In this document: one piece after another, positions 52,189 through 61,393 of the stretch
Layout of the letters: each line of letters begins with the position of its first letter
How positions within the stretch are numbered: position 1 is the stretch's first letter
DNA from: Bacillus shivajii
GTDB lineage: Bacteria; Bacillota; Bacilli; Bacillales; Salisediminibacteriaceae
Length of the DNA: 64,000 nucleotides
NCBI RefSeq assembly: GCF_020519665.1
Contig: NZ_CP084703.1
Location: 3,968,001 to 4,032,000 of the forward strand
Reading direction: 5' to 3'
Translations under genes and position numbers: made by a program
Notes under the pieces: generated by a model
What the model was told of the DNA's origin: nothing
The model's input: the letters and a program-made list of their open reading frames with translations, nothing else
The model's database searches: none

Positions 52189-53106
52189 TCATTTTTTCTG
52201 AATTTTATTCAGTTTTTCTTTGATAAACCGAATCGATTGATTCTCTATTTGAAAATGAACTGGGATGATTTTATGATTGGCAAAGGTATTTTCGTCGTAA
52301 TGTGTATAGATCTCTGGATTAATAATCACGATATTACATTCCTTCAAGATTTCATTGACTTTTTCGGGCTGGTCGACCGTAGCACTTTGGCGAAAATCTC
52401 TTTGATATACAGATAACACCCCCTTAATAATTCTCATTGTTCTTTCATTCGTCGCGATAATCCCAACACTGTCAACTTTGTTAATATTGGATATTTCAGA
52501 TACGGATTGAATCGATGGAATATGGTGTACTGCGGTGATTTCTCTCGTTTTTAATAATGTTTTTGCTTCATGAAGGTGGAAAAACGTCGTCAATATTAAT
52601 GGATAAGAGAGGATTTCTCTGTGCTTTATAGGAAGTTCATCTAGCATAAATGGTTTTACAGGAACACCTATTTGCCTTTCTAGATCTTGAGCAATTTCTG
52701 TCGCTTCATATTTGTTACACTCTATAAATGCTACCTTGATCGGGCTTACCTCGTAATTGTCTGTAATATAAAGTTTGATCTTTTTCAGCAGTTCTTCTTT
52801 AGGTAATTGTGCCAATTTGGCTTGCCAGAGCAAGGGTTCAATAGCTTCTGATATGCTGCCCTCCCATGACGTTTCATCGATTCTTACATCACTGGAAACA
52901 TAGAAACCTTTCCCCTTTCGAGAATAGATATAGCCTTTCTCTTGTAAGTCTTTATAAGCCAAAAATACAGTCGATTTATTAATATTTAGTTGTTGTGCAA
53001 TTTCCCTTACACTCGGCAACGGAGAACCCGGACCAAACCTCCCAGATAAAATGTAATGAAAAATAGAATTTGATAAATCATGTACTATTTGGTTTTTCCT
53101 CATCAT
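52189..53106 (-). CDS. GntR-family regulator with a C-terminal ligand-binding-like domain, 305 aa
   Basis: An N-terminal GntR winged helix of the YtrA/MocR type (RFGPGSPLPSVREIAQQLNI; NKSTVFLAYKDLQEKGYIYS) is followed by about 210 residues that alternate strands and helices (KVAFIECNKYEATEIAQDLE; DSVGIIATNERT) like a type-1 periplasmic-binding or UTRA-like sensor. ATG 53106 with AAGGGG is preferred over ATG 53139. As first gene of the TRAP operon 1 it likely regulates it in response to the cargo. Confidence 0.85.
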   Translation of the reverse strand: MMRKNQIVHDLSNSIFHYILSGRFGPGSPLPSVREIAQQLNINKSTVFLAYKDLQEKGYIYSRKGKGFYVSSDVRIDETSWEGSISEAIEPLLWQAKLAQLPKEELLKKIKLYITDNYEVSPIKVAFIECNKYEATEIAQDLERQIGVPVKPFMLDELPIKHREILSYPLILTTFFHLHEAKTLLKTREITAVHHIPSIQSVSEISNINKVDSVGIIATNERTMRIIKGVLSVYQRDFRQSATVDQPEKVNEILKECNIVIINPEIYTHYDENTFANHKIIPVHFQIENQSIRFIKEKLNKIQKK

Positions 53107-53309
53107 TTTTAACCCCTTGTGTTCCATACTCACAAACAAACTGTTTACTGTTTAGAATCAATATACAGTCAACTTTCATAAAATATGACTCTTAATAGTA
53201 AAAAAGCTATTAAATTTAAAAATGGTAATTTATGTATTATAAAAAGTGATGTTATATCTTCTAGTACCTCTTCCTATCATAGATCGTCAGAAAGTAAAAA
53301 GGAGCAACA

Positions 53310-53780
53310 ATGAAAAATCAAGCAGGGCCTTATATCGCTTGGGCTTGGGAAGAGAAAGGAACAAATTTCTCTGAGGAAAATGAAGAAGAGGAAACAAAAA
53401 TGTTGGGTGTAACGGCATTAAGTAATCATTTTGGGGTTTCTAGATTTAGAATGAATCCTATTTTATCTGAACAGGGACTCATACAAAAGAGTGATAATGG
53501 CTGGGTGATTACTAGACTAGGAGAGAGTCTCGGAGGAAAACAATTTGAAAATAAAGTCTCTGGTGCTCCATATGTTTGCTGGGGAGAAAGGATTTTATCC
53601 AATAAACGTTTGTTTGAAACGATAAAAGAATTACAAGGCAGTAGTTCCGAAGTGGAAAAGAAACAAACCTCTCAATCGAAACAAGGCTTTCGTGAAAAGT
53701 ATGTAGCAAAATACCGCGCGGCAGATGGCCATTTCGATGTCTTTTCTTCTCACAACCGGATCCTGAATCATAATCACTAA
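53310..53780 (+). CDS. Hypothetical protein, probably truncated, 156 aa
   Basis: Good start (AAGGAG, ATG 53310) and a terminator after it. The middle (GVTALSNHFGVSRFRMNPIL, then QKSDNGWVITRLGE) looks like a helix-turn-helix followed by a W-x-x-T-x-x-G motif, as in phage antirepressor-type modules. Near the end REKYVAKYRAADGHF resembles the start of a nuclease domain seen in some Bacillus proteins, but the sequence stops right after it. I infer loss of a C-terminal domain. Confidence 0.55.
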   Translation: MKNQAGPYIAWAWEEKGTNFSEENEEEETKMLGVTALSNHFGVSRFRMNPILSEQGLIQKSDNGWVITRLGESLGGKQFENKVSGAPYVCWGERILSNKRLFETIKELQGSSSEVEKKQTSQSKQGFREKYVAKYRAADGHFDVFSSHNRILNHNH

Positions 53781-53800
53781 TGGTTAGTTTCTCACAACAA

Positions 53801-53828
53801 ATAGCTTAGAACATGTGTCCTAAGCTAT
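53801..53828. terminator. Bidirectional terminator
   Basis: Perfect stem ATAGCTTAG / CTAAGCTAT, T-rich to the right (TGGTTTTATTTTG) and A-rich to the left. It ends the truncated hypothetical gene and TRAP operon 2 from the other side. Confidence 0.85.
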
Positions 53829-53949
53829 TGGTTTTATTTTGTTGTTAAACTAATCGCTTTACGGTACCATAATCAGGAGATACCTAATTATCTATTAGAA
53901 AAAATAGATTAACTTTTCCCAGTTAGTATATAAAGTTCATATATTTGAA

Positions 53950-54957
53950 TCAATCGACTTTAAATCCATGTTTAAACGGATCATTTGGATCAATCAAGAT
54001 ATTTTGGAATCCTGATACAAACGCAGTACCCGTAATTTCAGTCACTACCGCATCCATATCCCCTAACCTTTCCCTCCTGACAGCCTTTCCAGTAAAGGTA
54101 CCTCCTACGAAACCTTCACAAACAACCTCTTCTCCAAAATCCATCTCTCCTCTTCCTACCATTCTAGCTACCATAGCGGTAGTACCAGTACCTCCTGGAG
54201 AACGATCAGCTTGTCGATCACTAAAAATGTGTACGTTTTTATAAGTAGCTTCTGGAATTGTTGGTTTACTATAAAATGTTACAATATCAATTTTATCAAT
54301 ATATGGTTTTGTAGGATGTTTAACACTAACTTTTTGGTTAACTTTCTCTTTGATACGTGCAGCTAGTTCTTTTAATCGAGTACCATTTGAGACGTGGATC
54401 TCTTCTCCGATTTCGTCTGCATTTACCCACGCAAAGTAATTTCCACCAAAACTAATATCAGTCTTAATTTCACCGATACCTTCCAAATCAATGACTACAT
54501 CTCTGTGCTCCAAAAAACCAGGTACATTTTCAAAAGTTACAGCTGTTACCCGATTGTTCTCAATTTTTACTGTTGGATATACTATTCCCGCTGGGGTTTC
54601 CAACACAAGCTTTGTTTCTGGTTCAGTTGCCTCTACCATTCCCATCTCTACTATTGCAGTTGAAACTCCAATAGTAGCATGCCCACACATATTTAGAAAA
54701 TTAGTGTTATCCATGAAGATCACACCAAAATCAATTCCTTCCTTCGTTGGAGGGAGAAGTACAGCACCGAACATATCACGATGCCCTCTTGGTTCCTGTA
54801 TTACGGATCGTCTTAACCAATCATAGTTTTCTGCCATATAGTCTCTTTGTTCTGCCACTGTCTCACCTTTAACCTTTAGTAGCCCTCCATTAATAATTCT
54901 AGTAGGTTCTCCAAATGTGTGCGTTTCAATTGTTTGTACCATATTGGAAAAAATCAT
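53950..54957 (-). CDS. Proline racemase-family protein lacking the second catalytic Cys, 335 aa
   Basis: The first catalytic Cys is present in NMCGHATIG (Cys91). At the second site the family motif DRSPCGTGT is DRSPGGTGTTA, with Gly255 in place of Cys. Racemases and 4-hydroxyproline epimerases need both Cys, whereas trans-3-hydroxyproline dehydratases keep only the first (usually Thr at the second). So a dehydratase-like, one-base chemistry is more likely than racemisation. It is last in TRAP operon 2, whose cargo could be proline- or hydroxyproline-like. ATG 54957 follows GGAGATG. Confidence 0.87.
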   Translation of the reverse strand: MIFSNMVQTIETHTFGEPTRIINGGLLKVKGETVAEQRDYMAENYDWLRRSVIQEPRGHRDMFGAVLLPPTKEGIDFGVIFMDNTNFLNMCGHATIGVSTAIVEMGMVEATEPETKLVLETPAGIVYPTVKIENNRVTAVTFENVPGFLEHRDVVIDLEGIGEIKTDISFGGNYFAWVNADEIGEEIHVSNGTRLKELAARIKEKVNQKVSVKHPTKPYIDKIDIVTFYSKPTIPEATYKNVHIFSDRQADRSPGGTGTTAMVARMVGRGEMDFGEEVVCEGFVGGTFTGKAVRRERLGDMDAVVTEITGTAFVSGFQNILIDPNDPFKHGFKVD

Positions 54958-54974
54958 AATATCATCTCCTTAAG

Positions 54975-56255
54975 TTATTGTACTAATAATCTTGGAAAGT
55001 AAAGCATGACGTCTGGATAGAAAATCATACCAATAAGAGCAACGATTAATACAGAAATGTACCAAATATTGTATTTACTAGCTTTTAACATATTTACTTT
55101 AGCGATGGCAGTTGTAATATATAACCCACTAGCAACTGGAGGTGTTTGTTGGCCAATTCCCCACACGATAATTACTACCATTGCAAATTGTAAAGGATCA
55201 ATTGCAGTGGCTTGAACTAAAGGTAGAAATAACGGAACCAATACTACCACCATAACAGTACCATCAAAGATTAATCCTCCTATAAATAAAATAAGGCTGG
55301 CCATAAGCATTATCATAATTGGATTATCAGAAAAAGCCATAAATGGTCCCATCATCTGTTGGCCGATTCCCAAGGAAGAAAATGAGAAACCTAATATCGT
55401 AGCGGTTGCTACTATAAACATAACAAGCGCTGTATTACGAACACTATCCTCTAGTGCATTCATTAACTTTTTGAAGGTTAGTTCTTTATATATGAACCCT
55501 GCAACTAAGCCACATAATACCGCTAATGCCGCTGATTCGGTCGGTGTAACAACCCCCGTCATGATTCCACCTAGAATAATAGCTGGGACTAGTAAAGCTG
55601 GTATGGCATCTAAAAAGGTCTTATAAAAATTTCTTAAGCTGAAAGGTTGTTCTTCAACTACATAATCCTGTTTTAAAGAAACGAAATATGCAACTATCAG
55701 ATATCCAAAAGCAATCATTAATCCGATTGGAATTCCAGTCAAAAAGAGATTGGCTACGGAAATTCCAGAAATAGATCCATAAAGTATCATTGGAACACTT
55801 GGCGGAATAAGGATTCCTAATGAAGACCCTGCCGAAGTTGTAGCTGCTGAAAAGCCTGGGGCATAACCTTTTTTATTCATTATAGGTATCATAATTTGCC
55901 CCACTGCAGCACTTGCTGCTGCAGCAGTACCTGTTATAGCTCCAAAAAATACCGAGGCTATCACATTAACAAAAGCGAGTCCACCTCTAACCATTCCAAC
56001 AATTGATAATGCGAAATTAATTAACCGTTTGGACATTCCACTGTAATTCATCAATGATCCAGCTAAAATAAATAAAGGTATCGCCAGTAAAGGGAAGCTA
56101 TTAGTTCCTTGGTAGAGTTGTTGAACGATTAAGCTCATTGGTAAATCAGTTAGTAAAAGTAAGAAGGCAACGGCGGTAACCCCAAGGGCAAAAGCGATCG
56201 GAACACCCAATGCAAGCATCAACAAAATAATCAATAACATTAATGCTGGGGTCAT
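54975..56255 (-). CDS. dctM: TRAP transporter large membrane subunit (DctM), 426 aa
   Basis: Twelve or so helices, with FFGAITGTAAAASAAVGQIM and SSLGILIPPSVPMILYG as DctM landmarks. It shares the family, but not close similarity, with the protein at 49299-50573, so the two TRAP systems were probably acquired or diverged separately. The start overlaps the DctQ stop by one base. Confidence 0.94.
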   Translation of the reverse strand: MTPALMLLIILLMLALGVPIAFALGVTAVAFLLLLTDLPMSLIVQQLYQGTNSFPLLAIPLFILAGSLMNYSGMSKRLINFALSIVGMVRGGLAFVNVIASVFFGAITGTAAAASAAVGQIMIPIMNKKGYAPGFSAATTSAGSSLGILIPPSVPMILYGSISGISVANLFLTGIPIGLMIAFGYLIVAYFVSLKQDYVVEEQPFSLRNFYKTFLDAIPALLVPAIILGGIMTGVVTPTESAALAVLCGLVAGFIYKELTFKKLMNALEDSVRNTALVMFIVATATILGFSFSSLGIGQQMMGPFMAFSDNPIMIMLMASLILFIGGLIFDGTVMVVVLVPLFLPLVQATAIDPLQFAMVVIIVWGIGQQTPPVASGLYITTAIAKVNMLKASKYNIWYISVLIVALIGMIFYPDVMLYFPRLLVQ

Positions 56256-56773
56256 TACTCTCCCTCCTTACTTGGTTCATCACTTATTTTTCTATTTCTT
56301 ATTTTTAATGTGAGCTCATAGATTTCCTTTATTAGTTGAATGAGAACTTCAATAAACATAAGTATAAAAGCGAGCCATATCATACCATAGGGAACCCACA
56401 TTGGTAGTCCTGTTATAGGGAGGGTTGTTTTCCCTGCAGTCTGGATAAATGGATACGCCCATACATTTGTAATAGCCAGGAATGTTAACACAATTCCCTT
56501 TGAAACAATAAGAAGAAAGGGTTTAAGTATTGGAGAAAGCTTATCTTCTAAAAATGACATTTTTAAATGTTTATCTTCGAATGTACATTGGTACGCTCCT
56601 AAAAAAGTTATCCATATCATTGTCAAAAGTGCCATCTCTTCAGGCCATGGCAAAGGGCTACCAAGAGCCCTTCGAAATATAACCTGAATTAGAAGAATAA
56701 CAAACATACTGAACAGAACAGTATTGTTTACATATTTAATTACTAGAAATACAGAGCGGTGAATAGTTTTCAT
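56255..56773 (-). CDS. dctQ: TRAP transporter small membrane subunit (DctQ), 172 aa
   Basis: Four helices, with the motif RRALGSPLPWPEEMALLTMIW followed by GAYQCTFEDKHLKMSFL. ATG 56773 follows GGTGATACTAG. It lies between the binding protein and DctM genes, with 26 bp and 1 bp spacing, in the usual order. Confidence 0.92.
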   Translation of the reverse strand: MKTIHRSVFLVIKYVNNTVLFSMFVILLIQVIFRRALGSPLPWPEEMALLTMIWITFLGAYQCTFEDKHLKMSFLEDKLSPILKPFLLIVSKGIVLTFLAITNVWAYPFIQTAGKTTLPITGLPMWVPYGMIWLAFILMFIEVLIQLIKEIYELTLKIRNRKISDEPSKEGE

Positions 56774-56799
56774 CTAGTATCACCCTTATAATTGGTTGT

Positions 56800-57822
56800 T
56801 TACTGCTGAGTTTCGAGAATGTCATCAATAATCTCCTGGGCCTCTTCACCTAACTCCTCTGTTACATTTGTCCAAACAGATTGAGTCAATTCTTGGAAAG
56901 GCACAATATCTTCAATTACGTGTACATCCATTCCCCTTTCTTGAAAATCAGCGATCAAACTTTCATCTTGTTCTGCATTCAATTCCCTATTAGTATCTCT
57001 CCCTGCTTCTGCAGCCTCAACTAAAATACTTTGCTGTTCCTCAGTTAAACTGTCCCACTTGTCATAATTAATGAATAAAGAAGCTGGAGAATACACATGG
57101 TTAGTTATAGTTAAATATTCTTGAACATCATAAAATGATGAACTTTCCACAACCGATAATGGATTTTCTTGTCCGTCTATAGCTCCTTGTTGTAATGCTG
57201 TGAAAACTTCTGAAAATGACATTGGTAACGGATTAGCCCCTAATGCTTCAAATGTTTCTATCCTAACAGTACTTTCAGGTACTCGTACACTTAGGCCATC
57301 AAAGTCTTCTGGTGAAGTAATCTGCCTAGTACTATTTGTTACTTGTCTAAATCCATCTTCCCAAAAAGCTAAGTGTTTAAGATTATTATCTTCTAAATAC
57401 CCACCAACTTGTTCACCAATTTCACCGTCCATAACATCCCAGGCGTTTTCTCTGTCAGTAAATATATATGGGAGAGAGAATATTTCTACATATGGATTTA
57501 TTTGTGCTAACGGTGTAGATGAAATCCCAATGTCAATTGTCCCTAGTTCAGTACCTTCCTGAATCTCCGCGCCAGATCCTCCAAGGGCTCCACCACCATG
57601 AATCGCGATTGTAATTGCACCTTCAGTCTCCCTTTCGACTATTTCCTTGAACTCTTCAGCACCTATTCCCCAAGGGTGATCTGTAGGAAGTTCATAAGCA
57701 AAACTTAAAGTAATTGGGTCAGTTTCTACATTCGTACTCCCTTCTTCAGAAGAAGTACACCCCAAAAGAAGAATGAACAAGAGAAAAAACGAAAAACTAA
57801 GAATAACGTTCTGTTTAATCAT
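56800..57822 (-). CDS. dctP: TRAP transporter substrate-binding lipoprotein (DctP), 340 aa
   Basis: Lipobox LLFILLLGC, DctP core with AIHGGGALGGSGAEIQEG and LSVRVPESTVRIETFEALGA, the latter carrying the carboxylate-binding Arg. It feeds the DctQM pair. ATG 57822 follows AAGGGG. Confidence 0.93.
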   Translation of the reverse strand: MIKQNVILSFSFFLLFILLLGCTSSEEGSTNVETDPITLSFAYELPTDHPWGIGAEEFKEIVERETEGAITIAIHGGGALGGSGAEIQEGTELGTIDIGISSTPLAQINPYVEIFSLPYIFTDRENAWDVMDGEIGEQVGGYLEDNNLKHLAFWEDGFRQVTNSTRQITSPEDFDGLSVRVPESTVRIETFEALGANPLPMSFSEVFTALQQGAIDGQENPLSVVESSSFYDVQEYLTITNHVYSPASLFINYDKWDSLTEEQQSILVEAAEAGRDTNRELNAEQDESLIADFQERGMDVHVIEDIVPFQELTQSVWTNVTEELGEEAQEIIDDILETQQ

Positions 57823-57860
57823 TCAAAAATAACCCCTTCCTTGAATTATTATTTAGAGAT

Positions 57861-58514
57861 TTACATATCTTCTAAGACAACGCTTTCATAATCTAGTACA
57901 CCTTCCAGGTGAATTCTAAAGAGTTCTTCTACTTTATCACTATCTCGTTTTTCTAATGCTTCAAAAATATCTTGATGTTCATAAATAGACCGCTTTACCA
58001 AGTCCGGACGGGACATAAAAGAGTAACGAAATGAAATAATATAATCATGCAAATTCTCGAGTAATTTAACAATCCTTTTTAGTTTCGAAGCTTTTAATAT
58101 CGTGGAATGAAATTCATCATGCGCTTCTATTAAGCTATAAACATCACCTTGTTCAAAGTAATTTACGGACCGATCTAAAACTTCTTTTATATAATTCAAT
58201 TCATCATCAGTTAAATGGTCTACAGCATCTCTTGCCACAAGCGGTTCAAGTTGAGCCCTTATCAAATTTATTTCATTAATAGATTCCTTAGTAATCCCTT
58301 TTACCTGACAGTATCTTCTGGGTTGAATTTCAATTAAATCTTCCAATTCTAATTTGTGTAATGCTTCTCTTATTGGAGTTCTACTAACACCCAGTCGCTC
58401 AGCTAATTCAGCTTCGCTAAGTTTATCACCAGGCCTCAGTTCATTTTTTAAAATCATTCCTCTAAGTTGTTTGAAAATAGTTTCACGAATGGATAATGTT
58501 TCTATTTTTTTCAA
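57861..58514 (-). CDS. GntR-family regulator, FadR/FCD type, 217 aa
   Basis: N-terminal GntR helix-turn-helix (RPGDKLSEAELAERLGVSRT, then PIREALHKLE) and a C-terminal all-helical FCD domain with metal-site residues (LIEAHDEFHSTIL; SIYEHQDIFEAL). The start is TTG 58514 behind GAGGAGG. It is first in TRAP operon 2. A perfect 19-bp direct repeat just upstream is the best candidate for its operator. Confidence 0.9.
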   Translation of the reverse strand: MKKIETLSIRETIFKQLRGMILKNELRPGDKLSEAELAERLGVSRTPIREALHKLELEDLIEIQPRRYCQVKGITKESINEINLIRAQLEPLVARDAVDHLTDDELNYIKEVLDRSVNYFEQGDVYSLIEAHDEFHSTILKASKLKRIVKLLENLHDYIISFRYSFMSRPDLVKRSIYEHQDIFEALEKRDSDKVEELFRIHLEGVLDYESVVLEDM

Positions 58515-58554
58515 ATATCAATGACCTCCTCTTTAATACATTAATAAGCAAAGA

Positions 58555-58611
58555 GACACATTGTATCCCAGTTATTATATTTATTAGTATATGACACATT
58601 GTATCCCAGTT
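58555..58611. promoter_or_regulatory. 19-bp direct repeat, putative FCD-regulator operator
   Basis: GACACATTGTATCCCAGTT occurs at 58555-58573 and again at 58593-58611, identical, 38 bp apart. It lies 41-97 bp upstream of the regulator start, in the expected promoter zone. Confidence 0.65.
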
Positions 58612-59133
58612 CAATGGTTAATTTAGAATTTTCTAAAAATACAAAATAATATTCTCGATAATCTTAATGTTAAATTCCACTGAATAGACGGTTAAATTGC
58701 ACATAATTTACAAGCTGTAAATATTTATTGTGACTGCTAAACTAAATGTAACAGTTTCCTCTTGATAAGATTTAACACTTCTTGTCCATTAAGACTCTGG
58801 TGACTCTCCAGGAGATCCAGGAAAAATACTACTTTTTCTTCTGAGACACACTAGATATAATAGATTTGTATATCTGAGAGTGTTTAAAGAGGTTTGAAAG
58901 GTGGATAAGTGGCAAGTGTTGATATCGTGTGACTAAAAACAGTTGTTGTTCTAATTAATAATCGTGTTTGATAAGAGGTATTACACTTGGCACCAACCGC
59001 ACCCTATTTCATCCACTTCTATCGTGGTATGCAAGAAACATGAGATCCGTCCATGTACTTCTTATGTACAACAAAAAGCCACTAACATTCCATTCATTGA
59101 ACAATTGGGAGGTTAGATGTTTTCTATGATTAA
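58612..59133. other. Intergenic region without recognised genes
   Basis: A-T rich, no supported gene. It has half of a GCCACTAACATTCC hairpin-like repeat near 59086-59101, similar to the terminators at 36760, 48021 and 63248 but without a matching arm. Confidence 0.4.
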
Positions 59134-59250
59134 ATTGATCTGGAACTTGATGACGTTGAAAAATCAGCAAAGGGTATTGGAGAAGCTATGATTCATATTG
59201 GTAGAGGGATGGATACATTTATAGGTGGCATTTTAGAGAGGAATTCTTAA
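59134..59250 (+). pseudogene. 3' fragment duplicate of the gene at 61390-61959
   Basis: Encodes IDLELDDVEKSAKGIGEAMI and on to a matching stop. The intact gene ends IDLDLGDVEKSAKVIGEDMI and continues in parallel. No start or upstream part remains. Confidence 0.85.
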
Positions 59251-59465
59251 AATATAATCGTACCAAAAAAGGCTCCCATATCACCCAAAAGGTAATTCCC
59301 TATTATACTTATTATCCTTTTTCCCCGCCGCGAATTTGCACAAGCTTATTCGCGGCTTTCTTTGTATCTTACATCTATACATTTCTCCCTCTATAAAAAT
59401 AACGGACGAATGAACAACAACTCATCCGTCCAGATTTAAGTATATTATTAGAAGCCGCACTTTCG
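59134..59465. repeat. Decayed direct repeat, left copy
   Basis: Similar to 61843-62173 across the gene end, a CCGCGAAT / ATTCGCGG terminator (59327-59356) and a GGACGAATGA / TCATCCGTCC hairpin (59404-59431). The two copies bracket 2.4 kb with the SHOCT protein and nuclease-like genes. Confidence 0.8.
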
Positions 59466-59481
59466 TTCTTTGTTTTTGGGG

Positions 59482-60084
59482 TCAGGCACGCTTGCTATAA
59501 CCCAATAGTTCTTGTTTCTTCTTATTATATTCGTCGTCTGAAATGATCCCCTGGTCTAATAATTCTTTAAATTTTTTGATTTCATCTGCATTTGATAGCT
59601 CATTTATTGTATTACCATTATTAGAACTTAAAACTTTCTCTATTTGATCTTCTATTATATTTTTAAACTCTAAAGCTTCTTCATTTTTATTTTTTGCAAA
59701 AGCAACGGTATTTTCATCAGAAGCAGCATTTAAATAGCTTGAATATATCCCATCTGTGTTACGGTCACTGCTCCCAACTAAAAACCTGATATAGCCAGTA
59801 CCTTCCCATGCACTTCCCTTTTTAAAATTAACTGCCGAAATAGACCTTAAAGGAAGCGTAATATCTGATTGACCCATTACAGACTTTGCAAGTCCACGTT
59901 TATAAATTTCAATTTTTGATTCATATAGCCTAACTGTAGCAACTTTTCCTTGAAACTCTTTAATACATGGTTTTGTCGTTCCAGTATTAGACGTACTAGC
60001 TGAAGAGTTTGATGAATTTTTACGCTTTTTTATAAAAAACCATATAGCCCCAATAATGAAAATAAACAATAAAAACTCAAACAT
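59482..60084 (-). CDS. Membrane-anchored protein with PH-like region and C-terminal SHOCT domain, 200 aa
   Basis: One N-terminal membrane helix (FEFLLFIFIIGAIWFFI), a basic/Ser-rich linker, a beta-rich middle (VATVRLYESKIEIYKRGL; GYIRFLVGSS) like PH/GRAM folds, and a SHOCT tail (IKKFKELLDQGIISDDEYNK). SHOCT modules usually mediate oligomerisation. ATG 60084 follows AAGGAGG. Lies between decayed direct repeats. Function unknown. Confidence 0.8.
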   Translation of the reverse strand: MFEFLLFIFIIGAIWFFIKKRKNSSNSSASTSNTGTTKPCIKEFQGKVATVRLYESKIEIYKRGLAKSVMGQSDITLPLRSISAVNFKKGSAWEGTGYIRFLVGSSDRNTDGIYSSYLNAASDENTVAFAKNKNEEALEFKNIIEDQIEKVLSSNNGNTINELSNADEIKKFKELLDQGIISDDEYNKKKQELLGYSKRA

Positions 60085-60337
60085 AAAAACTTCCTCCTTT
60101 AAATTCTTTGTCCTTTACCTCAATAGCAACATTTCCTTCTGTTATTCATACGAAGTATTCTGCCTCATCCATCGTTTCATTGTTAACATCCTCTGAACAT
60201 CAAATAAAAACGATCCATGAACATAAACCGAAATAAACCTATGAATTTATCGCCCCTCCCCTACATAGTCAAAACATTCTAACAGTTATAAATTGCACCA
60301 TAAAATTACATATTTGTAGGTATTTATTCACTGTTAT

Positions 60338-60544
60338 TTGTTATTATATTTTGGAACTATAGGAATTATTATCTTTTACTTTATAAAGTCCATTGACTGT
60401 ATCCGAGTAAAAAATGTATTCAGTCATATGCATTTAGACCTAACAATACTAGAAGTGGGATTAGGCTCCTCTTTAAAGGAATTCTACTATTTCAAAGCGA
60501 AGCTATTAGGAAATAAGTATCAAGTAATTCTTAAGGAGCGTTAA
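60338..60544 (+). CDS. Possible small membrane protein, 68 aa (weak)
   Basis: An open frame from a TTG at 60338 has one hydrophobic segment (YFGTIGIIIFYFI) and a basic end, stopping 6 bp before the nuclease-like gene. No ribosome binding site is seen. It may be only the leader region of that gene, although the proximity to the next start would fit coupled translation. Confidence 0.3.
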   Translation: MLLYFGTIGIIIFYFIKSIDCIRVKNVFSHMHLDLTILEVGLGSSLKEFYYFKAKLLGNKYQVILKER

Positions 60545-60550
60545 AGAGCA

Positions 60551-61393
60551 ATGCAAATCGATGAACAAAGAATTAAAGAAGTGATCGATTCTATTACCGA
60601 AGAGGTCAAAACCAATTTATCGTCGGAAAGTAAAGAATACATACGTTTTCTTCAACAATTAATAGAAGAAGGAATTCCTATACCAGTATTAACCGTTTGT
60701 GGTAAAGGTACTCAAGAAATAAGGTTTACGAAGTATTTTACTTATTATTTAGACGAAACACAGTTACATGGTTTAAAGGACAAATGTTTAAAATATGCAT
60801 TTGATATTGAAGCGAAAGAGGCTGGGCTTTCAGAGGACTGGTATAAAGGGTGTAATGTTTATGCTGAATATAACTTAGGTACGCTCCCTGGTTACAACGT
60901 AAACAACTATGTAGATATCCTGATTCAAGGTGAAGGGTTCGTTCTCTGTATTGAACAAAAGCTTTTCAGTGGAGAAAGTAATACAAATGAGTCAAACCTA
61001 GGACAATTGAATCGTTATAGTTTGGCAATGGCGAAAAATGAAAACTTCAAGGACCTTCAGTTTATCAAAGTCTACTTAACCCCCAAGGAGTCAATCCCAA
61101 CCACATCAAATGATTGGATTCCTATGTCCCATGAAACGATCATCTTGCGCCTACTGCCTCTTATGTCGGATGAAAACCTTTCACTCGCTGCTGTTGAGAA
61201 TGTAAAGCGGCTCTTACTTGATTTCATACTAGGGCCGTATGGTTCAACGACTAAAGTGATCAATCAATTACATACACTGTCCAAAGAAGTAGTCAAGAAC
61301 GGATTCCCTGTTAGTAAAACAAAAGCCTTTATAGATGCAATCAAAGAGAACCACCTTTTATTAGAAATTCTTAGAGGAGGCAAATATAAATGA
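60551..61393 (+). CDS. PD-(D/E)XK nuclease superfamily-like protein, 280 aa
   Basis: The core NYVDILIQGEGFVLCIEQKL (about residues 118-137) has the Asp, Glu and Lys order of PD-(D/E)XK nucleases, followed by a Q-rich helix (NLGQLNRYSLAMAKNENF) typical of the PDDEXK family with QxxxY. N-terminal helices (residues 1-45) may dock a partner. ATG 60551 has GGAG upstream. It overlaps the next gene by 4 bp (ATGA). Two-gene units of this kind are often defence-related, which is inference. Confidence 0.75.
   Translation: MQIDEQRIKEVIDSITEEVKTNLSSESKEYIRFLQQLIEEGIPIPVLTVCGKGTQEIRFTKYFTYYLDETQLHGLKDKCLKYAFDIEAKEAGLSEDWYKGCNVYAEYNLGTLPGYNVNNYVDILIQGEGFVLCIEQKLFSGESNTNESNLGQLNRYSLAMAKNENFKDLQFIKVYLTPKESIPTTSNDWIPMSHETIILRLLPLMSDENLSLAAVENVKRLLLDFILGPYGSTTKVINQLHTLSKEVVKNGFPVSKTKAFIDAIKENHLLLEILRGGKYK

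Noticed and set aside
60338-60544. Strong claim for a third gene in the nuclease unit
   Set aside because: TTG start without ribosome binding site; listed only as a weak feature.
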